Shown here: piece by piece, positions 48,684 to 57,650 of the stretch
Layout: each line of letters begins with the position of its first letter
Numbering within the stretch: the stretch's first letter is position 1
NCBI RefSeq assembly: GCF_028864145.1
Contig: NZ_JARBHJ010000002.1
Coordinates: 1-64,000, forward strand
From: Actinotignum schaalii
Lineage (GTDB): Bacteria > Actinomycetota > Actinomycetes > Actinomycetales > Actinomycetaceae
Length of the DNA stretch: 64,000 nt
Direction of reading: 5' to 3'
Translations under genes and position numbers: made by a program
The notes under the pieces: generated by a model
What the model saw: only the letters and a program-made list of their open reading frames with translations
Databases searched by the model: none
Told to the model about the DNA's origin: nothing

Positions 48684-50957
48684 GTGGTCAACGATCCTCA
48701 TAGCGCGCGCGAGGACGCAATACGGGAAGAACAGCTTTTCGTGGATACTGCGTACCGTGCCCTTGATCGCCAGCGTGAAGCCTATGCCCAGCGCCTGGCT
48801 GCGGTTCGCAGCCAGAGCGGTCAGGAAAGCGCCGGTGAGATGACCGAGCGAGACTCTTTCGCCACCCATTACGAAGATAATCTCACCCGCTTGCGGCGAG
48901 TCGAAAACCGGCTGGTTCTCGGCCGGCTCGATACCCGCGAGGGTGAAACGGATCATATCGGGCGGATCGGTTTGAAGGACGAAAGCGGAGAGATCTTGCT
49001 CCTGGATTGGCGCGCCCCGCAATCCGAACCGTTTTATCGGGCCACCGCCGCACATCCGGGAAAGGTGCGGCGCCGCCGCCATATTCAGACCCGCCTGCGC
49101 ACGGTCACCGGAGTGGAAGATGAGCTTCTTGACTCTTCGCGTGCCGCCTCAGATCTCAATCTGACGGGCGAGGGCGCCCTCATGGCGGCGATGAATGCGG
49201 CGCGCGACGGAAAAATGAACGATATCGTCGCGACGATTCAGGCCGAACAAGACAGTATTATTCGCGCCGATTCTAATAATGTGCTGGTGGTCCAGGGCGG
49301 GCCGGGGACCGGGAAAACAGCGGTGGCCCTCCATCGCGCTGCTTACCTTCTGTATACCCATCGCGAGCGCCTGGCGCGTTCTGGCGTACTCATTGTGGGC
49401 CCCTCGCCAGTCTTTTTGCGCTATATCGATCAGGTGTTACCGTCACTGGGAGAATCTGATGTCGTATCGACGACGATTGCCGGGCTGGTGCCCGGGGTAA
49501 CGGTAAGCGCCGTCGATACTGCCCCCGCCGCGGAGATTAAGGGCCGCCTGGTGTGGCGTACTATCGCCCCGCGCGCGGTGCGCACCCTCCTCGAACGCCC
49601 GTTGCGCAAGGCCGTGCGGATGCGCATCAGCGGGGTTGATGTATGCCTAACCCCGCAGGATGTCGAAAACGCGCAACGGCGGGCGCGCCGTACAGGTAAG
49701 CGTCATAACGAAGCCCGCGATACTTACGCGAAATACCTCGTAGATGTTTTAGCACGGCAGGTGGCCGAGGGCCAGAACGTGGAGCTCTCGGAAAACCCGT
49801 GGATTATTGCGGATGTAGCGGAGAGTATTGACGCGCGCCGGGAAATCAACCTGCGCTGGATGCCTTCCTCCGCGGTGGCACTGCTGGAGCGCTTGCTCAC
49901 CAAACCGCATCTTCTTGCCGAGGTGGCGCCCGAGCTCAATGCTGCGGAACGAGCCGCGTTGCAGCGTCCGGTCGGGCATGGCATGACCATCGCCGATATT
50001 GCCCTCATCGATGAATTCGCTGAAGTTCTCGGATCTTTTGCCACCGATGCGGAACGCCACGCCCGGGCGGCACGCGATGCGGCCGAACACAATCGACTCA
50101 GCTATGCCGGAGAAACAATGGAGGCGCTGGGCGTGGGCGGCGGGATCGTGAGTGCAGAGCTGCTAGCCGAACGGATGGGTGGACGCGGGGACGGTACCTC
50201 ACTAGCCGAGCGTGCCGCCGCGGATCGGACCTGGACCTACGGTCACGTAGTGGTCGATGAAGCCCAGGAGCTCTCCCCCATGCAGTGGGAAATGCTCATT
50301 CGGCGTAATCCTTCCCGTTCCATGACGGTGGTCGGTGACCTTGACCAACGCCCGGATGGTTCACCACGAGCCGGCTGGGAGGGGTTGCTGGGCCGCCTAG
50401 CTGATCGAGTGCGCGTAGAAGAACTCACGGTGTCCTACCGAACACCGGCCGTTATTTTGGATACCGCCGGGGCGGTGCAGCACGCGGCCGGGGTCATGGT
50501 GCGCCCCGTGCGTGCGGCCCGTACCGAGGGTGGCGCCGTGGAGATCGCCGAGCGCTGCGCACCCGGAACTCTTACCACGGGCATTATTAGGGCGACGGCG
50601 CAGGTGTGCGAACGCTTGGATGCACGTTACGGGCAGGCCGGTACCCTCGGCGTGATCGTGCCGGAGACTCGAGTAGCTCGGGTGGCGGCCACTATCGCAA
50701 CAGCTCCGGAACTGGCCGGATGGACTGTAGACGTCACCGGTCGTGATGTCACGGCCCGGATCCAAGTTCTCACGGCAGTGCAGTCCAAGGGCTTGGAATT
50801 TGACGCTGTCGTGCTCGTGGAGCCAAGTGAGATTTTGGCCGAAGGACCGGGCAATATTTACGTGGCGATGACGCGCCCCACCCAGCTTCTCCACGTGGTT
50901 TCTGAAGGCGCGCTCCCGGCCGGGCTCACCGCGAGCGCCGCCGGTGTTGGTTCCTAA
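48684..50957 (+). CDS. HelD-like superfamily 1 ATPase acting on RNA polymerase
   Basis: The 757-residue UvrD-like protein has Walker A VQGGPGTGKTAVALHRAAYLL near residue 205, Walker B VVDEAQELSPMQWEML near 522, motif III MTVVGDLDQRPDG and the late FDAVVLVEP plus YVAMTRPTQLLHV motifs. HelD proteins bind RNA polymerase and recycle stalled enzyme; some actinobacterial members protect against rifamycins. The coiled N-terminal arm (RREQ-rich, residues 5-60) fits HelD. I chose the GTG at 48684, which follows AGGAGGAG by six bases, over an ATG at 48657 with no ribosome site. Promoter elements are unclear. Confidence 0.88.
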   Translation: MVNDPHSAREDAIREEQLFVDTAYRALDRQREAYAQRLAAVRSQSGQESAGEMTERDSFATHYEDNLTRLRRVENRLVLGRLDTREGETDHIGRIGLKDESGEILLLDWRAPQSEPFYRATAAHPGKVRRRRHIQTRLRTVTGVEDELLDSSRAASDLNLTGEGALMAAMNAARDGKMNDIVATIQAEQDSIIRADSNNVLVVQGGPGTGKTAVALHRAAYLLYTHRERLARSGVLIVGPSPVFLRYIDQVLPSLGESDVVSTTIAGLVPGVTVSAVDTAPAAEIKGRLVWRTIAPRAVRTLLERPLRKAVRMRISGVDVCLTPQDVENAQRRARRTGKRHNEARDTYAKYLVDVLARQVAEGQNVELSENPWIIADVAESIDARREINLRWMPSSAVALLERLLTKPHLLAEVAPELNAAERAALQRPVGHGMTIADIALIDEFAEVLGSFATDAERHARAARDAAEHNRLSYAGETMEALGVGGGIVSAELLAERMGGRGDGTSLAERAAADRTWTYGHVVVDEAQELSPMQWEMLIRRNPSRSMTVVGDLDQRPDGSPRAGWEGLLGRLADRVRVEELTVSYRTPAVILDTAGAVQHAAGVMVRPVRAARTEGGAVEIAERCAPGTLTTGIIRATAQVCERLDARYGQAGTLGVIVPETRVARVAATIATAPELAGWTVDVTGRDVTARIQVLTAVQSKGLEFDAVVLVEPSEILAEGPGNIYVAMTRPTQLLHVVSEGALPAGLTASAAGVGS

Positions 50958-51032
50958 GACCGCGCACCCCTTGCGCTGCGGTTCAGAGGGCCGTGGGCTT
51001 CGGGCTGTCACGTCGCGGCTTCGCGTGCCGTG

Positions 51033-51062
51033 GTTACGCATACCGCAGTTACGCGTACCGCA
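51033..51062. repeat. Two 15-bp tandem repeats upstream of the acyl-CoA ligase
   Basis: GTTACGCATACCGCA (51033-51047) and GTTACGCGTACCGCA (51048-51062) differ at one base, and a third partial copy (GTTCGC) follows. They lie 75-105 bases upstream of the ligase start. A separate dyad ATTGA-TTAG-TCAAT is at 51085-51098. Confidence 0.6.
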
Positions 51063-51136
51063 GTTCGCAATTATTACCACTATGATTGATTAGTCAATGC
51101 TATGAGGCCGCTGTTCGGGTGGGTGAAGGAGTACGA

Positions 51137-53296
51137 ATGACCGTGAAACCTTGGCTGGATATTTATCCGGAGTGGGCGCCTTCCGATATCACGGTGGACG
51201 AGGAAACTTTAGAAGAGTCGCTCCTGCGCGCGGCCGCACGCTATCCCAATCGGGTGGCCTTAGATTTCCTCGGGGCAACAACGAGTTACCGTGAACTTGT
51301 TGAGCGGTCCTGCCGTGTTGCCACTCTCCTGCGCAGTTTGGGAGTGCAGCGCGGGGATACCGTTGCCGTGGCCTTGCCAAATTGCCCCCAACATATGTAT
51401 GCCCTGTGGGGTGCGATCCTGACGGGCGCAACCGTCGCGGAGATGAATCCGCTAGCTCCGCAACCAGAATTGCGCCGCCAAATTGCGATGGTTGATGCGC
51501 GAGTTGTTATCGCATGGGAGAAGACCATTGCCACGTTGGCACCAGATCCCCACGACCCGCGCCACTATTTCGCAGTGGACCTCTCCCGAGATTTACCGCT
51601 GACCTCTCGGATGCTTCTCAAGCTTCCGGTGGCGCAGGCTCGCACCCAGCGTGCTCGCTTGCGCGGGTGTGTTCCGGCTCACGTGGCGTCTTTTGATCGG
51701 GAGTGGCGGAAAGCGGATCCTATGGATCTCGCTACGTTCCGTAAACCGCAGGCGGATGACGTTGCTCTCTATATGTTTACCGGGGGTACTACCGGCAAGC
51801 CGAAAGCTGTGATGCTCACGCACCGGAATTTGGTGTCCAACCGCAAGCAGATCATTGCTTGGGTGCCTTTTGAAGCTGATCATCACGAGGTGATTGCTGG
51901 GGTACTGCCCCTCTTCCATGCATTCGGCTTTACCCTCATGATGATGTGCGGCCTTGATCTGGCTGCGACCGCTATTTTCTTGCCGAATTTCGATATTCAG
52001 TCCTTGCTGGCTGCCCAGAAGCGGCGCCCCATCACCGTGCTACCCGGGGTAACACCCATGTTCTCCCGTATTCTTGCCGAGGTGGAAAAGCGGGAATCCG
52101 CCGGGGAAACTATTGATCTGTCCTCGATTCGTTTCGGGGTGTCCGGCGCGATGGCGCTGCCGGAGGAGGTGGCGCACCGCTGGGAAGAACGCACCGGAGG
52201 TTTCCTTATTGAGGGGTACGGGATGACGGAATCGTCTCCGGTGGTTTCTGGATCTCCGATGAGCCAGGATCGGCGCCCCTCCACCCTAGGCGTTCCTTTC
52301 CCCGGTACCGAGGTACGCATCGCCAATCCCGATAATTTGGCGGAAGATGCCGAGGATGTGGGGGAAATCTTGGTGCGCGGCCCGCAAGTTTTTGCTGGGT
52401 ACCTGGGTGAAGCAGAGGAAACCGCGCAGGCGTTGTTCGGAGACTGGCTGCGCACCGGTGACTTGGGGCGCTGGGATGGGCCTTTCATCGTTATGGCAGA
52501 TCGCGCGAAGGAGATGATTAATTCCTCCGGTTTCAATATTTATCCTTCCGAGGTGGAGGATGTCCTGCGAGAAATGCCAGAGATCCGCGACGTGGCAGTT
52601 GTGGGGATCCCCGCCGCGGAACGTGGCGAATCCGTGGTAGCAGCTCTCGTTTTAGAGCCGGGATCCACGGTTGATCTGGCGGCGGTGCGCCGCTGGGCCG
52701 AAGGCAAGCTTGCGCATTACGCTATGCCCTCGTCCATTGCTCTTTTTGATGCCCTTCCCACCTCCCAGTTAGGGAAGGTAATGCGCCGCTCGGTGCGCGA
52801 ACAGCTGGATAATTTCGAACTGACGGCCGGGGTGTGGGTGAAAAAAGCCGGCGCAGTTGCCGGAAGCGCCACTGCGGCGGTAGGTGATATGACCCGTGAA
52901 ACTTTCGAGCGTGTATTGGCCGGGTTGGAGGCCACCTATAATCTGACCGTCGATCAGATTCAAAGCTGGGCCTCCAGCGTCACGAAATCTGCTACGGAAA
53001 GTGGCGGTGCGGTACGCCAGTGGGTGGATAAGACTGCCCCCAGCCAGGAAACGATTGCCACTTTCGTGCGTTCTGCCGGGGCTACTTTAGAATCTTTTGC
53101 CACCTGGGTAGTACGGTCCAGCCACGACCTAGTTGCAGGTGCCACGCGATCCATGACACCTGCCGTAGGAGATAACGGAACCGGCCGCAATGACCAGACC
53201 AATCCTGAGGGAAGCACCGATGGTGCTACTCGCCCAGACATGGAGAACACCGCCGTATCACGAAATAGGGAAAACCCGGAGAACGCTGAGAGTTAG
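51137..53296 (+). CDS. Long-chain fatty acyl-CoA ligase with an extended C-terminal tail
   Basis: The 719-residue ANL-superfamily enzyme activates a fatty acid via acyl-AMP. The P-loop YMFTGGTTGKPKAVMLTHRN is near residue 213, A5 YGMTESSPV near 365, A7 WLRTGDLGRWD near 437 and the A10 lysine in TSQLGKVMRR near 548. The family normally ends about there. Here some 150 more residues form a predicted amphipathic helical region (VGDMTRETFERVLAGLEATYN, ATFVRSAGATLESFATWVV) and a polar, disordered end. The ATG at 51137 follows AAGGAG; the upstream ATG at 51086 lacks a site. Confidence 0.9.
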   Translation: MTVKPWLDIYPEWAPSDITVDEETLEESLLRAAARYPNRVALDFLGATTSYRELVERSCRVATLLRSLGVQRGDTVAVALPNCPQHMYALWGAILTGATVAEMNPLAPQPELRRQIAMVDARVVIAWEKTIATLAPDPHDPRHYFAVDLSRDLPLTSRMLLKLPVAQARTQRARLRGCVPAHVASFDREWRKADPMDLATFRKPQADDVALYMFTGGTTGKPKAVMLTHRNLVSNRKQIIAWVPFEADHHEVIAGVLPLFHAFGFTLMMMCGLDLAATAIFLPNFDIQSLLAAQKRRPITVLPGVTPMFSRILAEVEKRESAGETIDLSSIRFGVSGAMALPEEVAHRWEERTGGFLIEGYGMTESSPVVSGSPMSQDRRPSTLGVPFPGTEVRIANPDNLAEDAEDVGEILVRGPQVFAGYLGEAEETAQALFGDWLRTGDLGRWDGPFIVMADRAKEMINSSGFNIYPSEVEDVLREMPEIRDVAVVGIPAAERGESVVAALVLEPGSTVDLAAVRRWAEGKLAHYAMPSSIALFDALPTSQLGKVMRRSVREQLDNFELTAGVWVKKAGAVAGSATAAVGDMTRETFERVLAGLEATYNLTVDQIQSWASSVTKSATESGGAVRQWVDKTAPSQETIATFVRSAGATLESFATWVVRSSHDLVAGATRSMTPAVGDNGTGRNDQTNPEGSTDGATRPDMENTAVSRNRENPENAES

Positions 53297-53319
53297 GCCC
53301 CTAGCATTGTGTCTCCGCG

Positions 53320-53348
53320 TGCGGCATCGTTTTCATAACGACGCCGCA
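53320..53348. terminator. Hairpin between convergent acyl-CoA ligase and nrdR
   Basis: TGCGGC-A-TCGTT pairs with AACGA-C-GCCGCA around a TTCAT loop, with one A/C mismatch. There is no T-run. It lies 24 bases after the ligase stop, in the 110-base convergent gap. Confidence 0.45.
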
Positions 53349-53406
53349 TAGCACGCTGACCTCCGGCGGTGCACAGCATTCACGCAGTTTTCCGCGTGTT
53401 GCTCCC

Positions 53407-53901
53407 TCAGGACTGAGGTTTCGAGAAATCCGGCGATTCTGATGCAACCGGAACATCCGGATCCTGGCGGAGATCTGCGATGGCCCGCTCGAAATCGTCA
53501 ATGGAATCGTAATTTGAGTAGACCGATGCGAAGCGAAGGTACGCAACTAGGTCAAGGGCCTTGAGCGGTTCGAGAATAGCGAGGCCTATATCATGCGCAT
53601 CAATCTGCGAGCTGCCCGAGGAGCGGACTTTTTCTTCCACCTGGGCGCCGAGCAATGCCAGTTGGTCTTCGGTAACCGGACGCCCCTGGCACGCCTTCCC
53701 CACCCCGTTAATAATTTTTTGACGTGAGAAAGGTTCGGTAGCACCCGAACGCTTGACGACCACAAGGCTAGCTGTTTCCAGCGTGGAAAAGCGCCGGTGG
53801 CAGTTCGGGCATTCACGACGACGGCGAATGGACAGGCCATCATCAGCGGTACGAGAATCAATCACCCGTGAATCAGGGTTGCGACAAAATGGGCAATGCA
53901 C
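53407..53901 (-). CDS. nrdR: Transcriptional repressor NrdR
   Basis: The 164-residue regulator of ribonucleotide reductase genes has an N-terminal zinc ribbon ([11 protein letters not shown] and [12 protein letters not shown]) followed by an ATP-cone ([20 protein letters not shown]). It senses the dATP/ATP ratio. The start is taken as GTG at 53901 (VHCPFC), because TAGAAT ends seven bases upstream and no ribosome site serves the ATG three codons earlier. The lexA-LysM-nrdR order is conserved in actinobacteria. Confidence 0.95.
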   Translation of the reverse strand: MHCPFCRNPDSRVIDSRTADDGLSIRRRRECPNCHRRFSTLETASLVVVKRSGATEPFSRQKIINGVGKACQGRPVTEDQLALLGAQVEEKVRSSGSSQIDAHDIGLAILEPLKALDLVAYLRFASVYSNYDSIDDFERAIADLRQDPDVPVASESPDFSKPQS

Positions 53902-53908
53902 ATTAATC

Positions 53909-53914
53909 ATTCTA
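53909..53914 (-). promoter_or_regulatory. Leaderless -10 box TAGAAT for nrdR
   Basis: TAGAAT-GATTAAT-GTG. This spacing decides the GTG start at 53901. Confidence 0.45.
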
Positions 53915-53946
53915 AATGGCTCAGCTATAATGCGCCAACCGCATAA

Positions 53947-53963
53947 CTATGGTAGTCCCATAG
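53947..53963. promoter_or_regulatory. Inverted repeat CTATGG-N5-CCATAG upstream of nrdR
   Basis: The 6-base arms are perfect, 33 bases upstream of the nrdR -10. It does not match the usual NrdR box well, so the bound factor is unknown. Confidence 0.3.
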
Positions 53964-54012
53964 GTATCACCCGTACCATCCGGGCGGTCTATGCCCAACC
54001 GGTACCTCATGA

Positions 54013-54663
54013 CTAATAACCCGGAATCTCAAGCACCTGGCCGGGAACCAGATCATGAGAAACGAGCCCATTGAGATTGACAATATCCGCCACCCCGGTG
54101 GAAATATCCGGAACACCCGGGATGCTGGCGGCAATACTCGCCAAGGTATCCCCGCCTTGCACTGTTACGGTTGCCATTCCTGTTTCCAAGAAAGTGGTCC
54201 CTACGATCATGGCAAAACTGGCCAGGAGAAGAGTGACAGCAATGGTCAGCGCTACCCGTACACCCATCCGCACGATTCCATCCAACGAAGCTGAAGCGGC
54301 GCGCGAAGGTACCGACGCCTGAGCCGCGACCCGAGTAGCAGATGAGGCTTCCCCTCGAGTAGCTATATGACTAGCGGATCGGGCTGCCGCACCCGCCGCC
54401 GATCGCACAACCGACCGTGGCGCAACGACCACCGGGCGGCGCACCGCACCCAGAGCCGGAGTGTTCCAGCGCCGGCGTGCGCCAGCTACCCGTAGCGCGG
54501 TGACCGAAGCTCCCCCGCGAACATCCCCGTGGCGAACTTCTTCCCCGCACGGCTTACTGTGCACGGCCGCGGACTGCTCACCCACTACCCGCAGTTTCGG
54601 GTGCCGCCGGCTGGTGTGAGCACGGCTAGTTTCCCGCGTTATCTCCTGGTATGCGACACTCAT
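54013..54663 (-). CDS. LysM-domain membrane protein, SOS division-inhibitor candidate (ChiZ/DivS-like)
   Basis: The 216-residue protein has a basic, Arg/Ala-rich cytoplasmic part (residues 1-130), one membrane segment (VALTIAVTLLLASFAMIVGTTF) and a C-terminal LysM domain (VTVQGGDTLASIAASIPGV to NGLVSHDLVPGQVLEIP). It sits divergent from lexA and upstream of nrdR. Mycobacterial chiZ and corynebacterial divS, SOS-induced blockers of septation, occupy the same place. An SOS box abuts its ribosome site. The hydrolase activity of this family is debated; a wall-binding division brake is the main inference. Confidence 0.85.
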   Translation of the reverse strand: MSVAYQEITRETSRAHTSRRHPKLRVVGEQSAAVHSKPCGEEVRHGDVRGGASVTALRVAGARRRWNTPALGAVRRPVVVAPRSVVRSAAGAAARSASHIATRGEASSATRVAAQASVPSRAASASLDGIVRMGVRVALTIAVTLLLASFAMIVGTTFLETGMATVTVQGGDTLASIAASIPGVPDISTGVADIVNLNGLVSHDLVPGQVLEIPGY

Positions 54664-54673
54664 TTTTCACTCC

Positions 54674-54689
54674 TCGAACATTCGTTCGC
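54674..54689. promoter_or_regulatory. SOS box for the LysM gene
   Basis: TCGAACATTCGTTCGC matches the actinobacterial LexA consensus CGAAC-N4-GTTCG in full. It lies 10 to 26 bases before the LysM start. Confidence 0.85.
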
Positions 54690-54704
54690 CGAACATCTGT
54701 ATGT

Positions 54705-54710
54705 TAGACT
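54705..54710 (+). promoter_or_regulatory. Possible lexA -10 box TAGACT
   Basis: TAGACT lies between the two SOS boxes. A matching TAACAT on the other strand (54701-54706) could serve the LysM gene, giving back-to-back promoters. Confidence 0.35.
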
Positions 54711-54732
54711 AGTACGACAGCAAGGGTTTGTC

Positions 54733-54748
54733 TAGAACGTTCGTTCGA
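54733..54748. promoter_or_regulatory. SOS box for lexA
   Basis: TAGAACGTTCGTTCGA matches GAAC-N4-GTTC with good flanks. It lies about 100 bases before lexA, just after the possible -10, so LexA would repress itself here. Confidence 0.8.
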
Positions 54749-54846
54749 TTCCGTGTGGTTCGGTTACGCTCCGAACCCCGCCGTCGTAGAACTATTCAAA
54801 CCCGCCCTTACGACAAAAAATTCGGCACGAACGCTCGGGAGTGCAT

Positions 54847-55554
54847 ATGGATCATCCTCAGCTCACGGCTCGCCAGGCAGAGATACTGGACGTTGTGATT
54901 GACGGAATCGTCACCCACCGTGTCCCGCCAACGGTGCGGGAAATTGGTGAAGAAGTGGGTATGTCCTCCCCTTCTTCAGTGAAATACCAACTCGATGCAC
55001 TTGAGGAAAAGGGCTATATCTCCCGCAATCCGCGCCGGCCGCGCATGATTGAGCTCACAGATGCCGGGCTCGCCCACGCACGCCGCTCCCGCGGTGATTC
55101 CGAGTGGGGAAGCGGGCTACTTCCGGTGGGCGAACCGGACCGAACCAGCTTAGAATCTGACCTCCCGGTAGATATTAGTGAAGCAATTAATGTGCCAGTT
55201 GTCGGGAAGATCGCGGCTGGCGCTCCGATTCTGGCTGAAGAGCTCATCGAAGATGTCTTCCCGTTACCGCGCCAATTGACGGGAACTGGTGAGCTTTTCA
55301 CCCTGAAAGTCCAGGGCGAATCGATGATTGATGCCGCGATTTGCGATGGGGATTGGGTGGTGGTGCGCCGCCAACCCACCGCTGAAAACGGGGAAATCGT
55401 TGCCGCCATGATCGATGGCGAGGCCACGGTAAAAGTTCTCCAACGCCGCGATGGCCACGTTACGCTACTTCCTTGTAACCCCGCCTACTCCCCCATTCCC
55501 GCTGATGATAGCGAAGTACTCGGGCGCGTTGTTATGGTACTGCGCACCCTCTAG
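54847..55554 (+). CDS. lexA: SOS repressor LexA
   Basis: The 235-residue repressor has an N-terminal winged helix (LTARQAEILDVVIDGI to MSSPSSVKYQLDALEEKGYI) and an S24 peptidase domain. The self-cleavage site GKIAAGAP (Ala-Gly) is near residue 122. The catalytic serine lies in VQGESMIDAAICDGD and the lysine in EATVKVLQR. RecA filaments trigger its cleavage. I chose the ATG at 54847, six bases after GGGAG. Confidence 0.97.
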   Translation: MDHPQLTARQAEILDVVIDGIVTHRVPPTVREIGEEVGMSSPSSVKYQLDALEEKGYISRNPRRPRMIELTDAGLAHARRSRGDSEWGSGLLPVGEPDRTSLESDLPVDISEAINVPVVGKIAAGAPILAEELIEDVFPLPRQLTGTGELFTLKVQGESMIDAAICDGDWVVVRRQPTAENGEIVAAMIDGEATVKVLQRRDGHVTLLPCNPAYSPIPADDSEVLGRVVMVLRTL

Positions 55555-55635
55555 CCAACCCCGGTTTCGGGGAGCCACCGGAGCACCACGATTGGCAAAC
55601 CCCGTACCGAGCGAGGGCGCGTCGTCGTACCATAA

Positions 55636-55682
55636 GCCCGCTGCCCGCTGCCCACCGCCCACTGCCCACTGCCCACTGCCCA
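55636..55682. repeat. Heptamer tandem array GCCCACT/GCCCGCT
   Basis: Six full 7-bp units plus a partial unit: two GCCCGCT, one GCCCACC, three GCCCACT and GCCCA. They lie between the convergent lexA and dinG ends, outside coding sequence. Copy number is likely to vary by strand slippage. Confidence 0.85.
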
Positions 55683-55709
55683 AGCTGGGTTACCATCCAG
55701 CTAGGAACG

Positions 55710-57650
55710 CTACTTGACTTGAGCCGCGAGCCGCCCCAGGGCCGCACGCACCACGGCACCGTCGTCCGTTCCCCACATATGTGGAAGGGAGGCACGCAAG
55801 AACCCACCATAACGCGCGGTAACAAGCCGCGGATCTAGAATCGCCACCACACCCCGGTCACCCTCACTGCGGATGAGGCGCCCGGCCCCCTGCGCGAGCA
55901 ATAGAGCAGCATGCGCCGCGGACACTTCCATGAAGCCGTTATATCCGCGCTCGTGAGCCCGGCGTGAACGCGCTTGCACCAGCGCATCATTGGGGCGCGG
56001 GAACGGAATCCGGTCAATGGTCACCAAGCGGCACGTCAAACCGGGAACATCCACACCCTGCCACAGCGAAAGCGTCCCAAAAAGCGAAGCGTGGGGATCC
56101 GCGGCGAAATCTTTGACGAGGGTGGGCAGCTGGTCTTCGCCCTGCGCCAAAATAGGTACATCGAGGTGATCGCGAGCGAAAGCCGCAGCCTCGTTTGCGG
56201 CCTTCCGGGAAGTGAAAAGGCACAGCGCCCCGCCCTCCGAAGCCTCGATCAATTCGACGAGTTCACGCAGAGTTTCCTCCCCGTACCCCTCCTTCCCCGG
56301 AACGGGCAGGTGGCGCGCAATATAGAGAATGCCCTGCTGATGGTAGGTGAATGGCGATCCGACGTCGATTCCCCGCCACGGTCCCTGGCTCGGATAAGAA
56401 AAACCGATCTGACGCGCGGCCAGCTCAAAACGCCCACCGATGGCGAGCGTTGCGGAAGTAAGGATCGCGGGGCGGGCCTCGAAAAGCGTATCCGCCAACG
56501 GCGCGGACACATCGAGAGGCGCCGCGCACAGACTCGAACGCCCCTCCAGATCGCGGGAAAGCCACACGACCAAAGCGCCGGCTGCCACCTCCTCACTCAC
56601 CATGGCGCTTACCATATCGACGCAGGTAGAGAGCCGATGACGTACCACGGCTTTCGTCGCGGCATCTGATTCGGTACTGCCGGGCAAAGCTGCGACGTCG
56701 TTCTCCACCAGCTGCAATTCACGCAACAACAGCATGAGAGCGTCCTGCAGGGGCGCGGGAAGGCACGTGAGGCGCCCTTCCTCCAGTTCATCCATAATGG
56801 CGACGACGCCGTCACGGGCCCGTTCGATCCCCTCGGGCAAGATTTTTTCGCGGCGCAGCAAGCGCGCCAATCCCGAGATTTCGCCATGCGAGAGCGCAAA
56901 CGTGAGTTGGCTCGTGACACGGTCGGCGAGATCATGAGCCTCGTCTACAACGAAAGCATCCACGTCCGGGAGTACCGGGGTGCCAGAGCTATGCACGCCC
57001 AGCATGGCGTGGTTCGTGATAACAATATCCGCCTCGGCGGCTTCGGTGCGCGCCCGCACCGGAAAACACACGTCACGCAGCGGGCACTTCACCCCCACAC
57101 ATTCGGGTTTACTCAAGGACACCTGGCGCCAGGCCCGCTCGGATACCCCGGGGACAAGGTCATCACGGTCCCCGGTTTCAGTTTCCGCGGCCCATTCACG
57201 CAAGCGCTTGACTTCTTCACCGGTTGCGCTCGCGCCATATTCTCCTTCGGCGCGGCTGACAAGCGCATCATCTTCGGGATAACCGCCGTGGACCTTGCGC
57301 AAACACACGTAGTTATTCCAGCCTTTGAGCAGGGCAATATGCGGTTCATGACCGGTTACCGCGCTGACGGCCCGCGCCACACGCGGCGCGTCCTGCCCCA
57401 CGATTTGGCGCTGCAAAGCAAGGGTCGCGGTGGAGACGGCAGCACGCTGACCGGTCCGCACCGACCATTCCATGAGCGGCACCAGGTAACCAATAGATTT
57501 CCCAGTGCCTGTCCCGGCTTGAATCAGCACGTGGGAGGAGTCCTCCAGAGCGGTAGCGGTCTCCTCGACCATACGATTCTGCCCCTCGCGGACCGCTCCC
57601 CCGAGATCCGCGACCACCAGCTCGAGGATCTCGGTCAGTTCTTTCCTCAT
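55710..57650 (-). CDS. dinG: DinG-family iron-sulfur DNA helicase
   Basis: The 646-residue superfamily 2 helicase (XPD-like) has Walker A IQAGTGTGKSIGYLVPL near residue 42. An iron-sulfur cysteine set follows (YVCLRK and ECVGVKCPLRDVCF), then the DEAH box VVDEAHDLADR near 235. The C-terminal motifs GTLSLWQGVDVPG and LLLAQGAGRLIRSEGDRG complete the fold. It unwinds DNA structures. The ATG at 57650 overlaps the hflX stop as ATGA. Confidence 0.93.
   Translation of the reverse strand: MRKELTEILELVVADLGGAVREGQNRMVEETATALEDSSHVLIQAGTGTGKSIGYLVPLMEWSVRTGQRAAVSTATLALQRQIVGQDAPRVARAVSAVTGHEPHIALLKGWNNYVCLRKVHGGYPEDDALVSRAEGEYGASATGEEVKRLREWAAETETGDRDDLVPGVSERAWRQVSLSKPECVGVKCPLRDVCFPVRARTEAAEADIVITNHAMLGVHSSGTPVLPDVDAFVVDEAHDLADRVTSQLTFALSHGEISGLARLLRREKILPEGIERARDGVVAIMDELEEGRLTCLPAPLQDALMLLLRELQLVENDVAALPGSTESDAATKAVVRHRLSTCVDMVSAMVSEEVAAGALVVWLSRDLEGRSSLCAAPLDVSAPLADTLFEARPAILTSATLAIGGRFELAARQIGFSYPSQGPWRGIDVGSPFTYHQQGILYIARHLPVPGKEGYGEETLRELVELIEASEGGALCLFTSRKAANEAAAFARDHLDVPILAQGEDQLPTLVKDFAADPHASLFGTLSLWQGVDVPGLTCRLVTIDRIPFPRPNDALVQARSRRAHERGYNGFMEVSAAHAALLLAQGAGRLIRSEGDRGVVAILDPRLVTARYGGFLRASLPHMWGTDDGAVVRAALGRLAAQVK

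Noticed and set aside
54826-54841. Third SOS box just before lexA
   Set aside because: CGAACGCTCGGGAG keeps only the left half-site; the right half does not match GTTCG.
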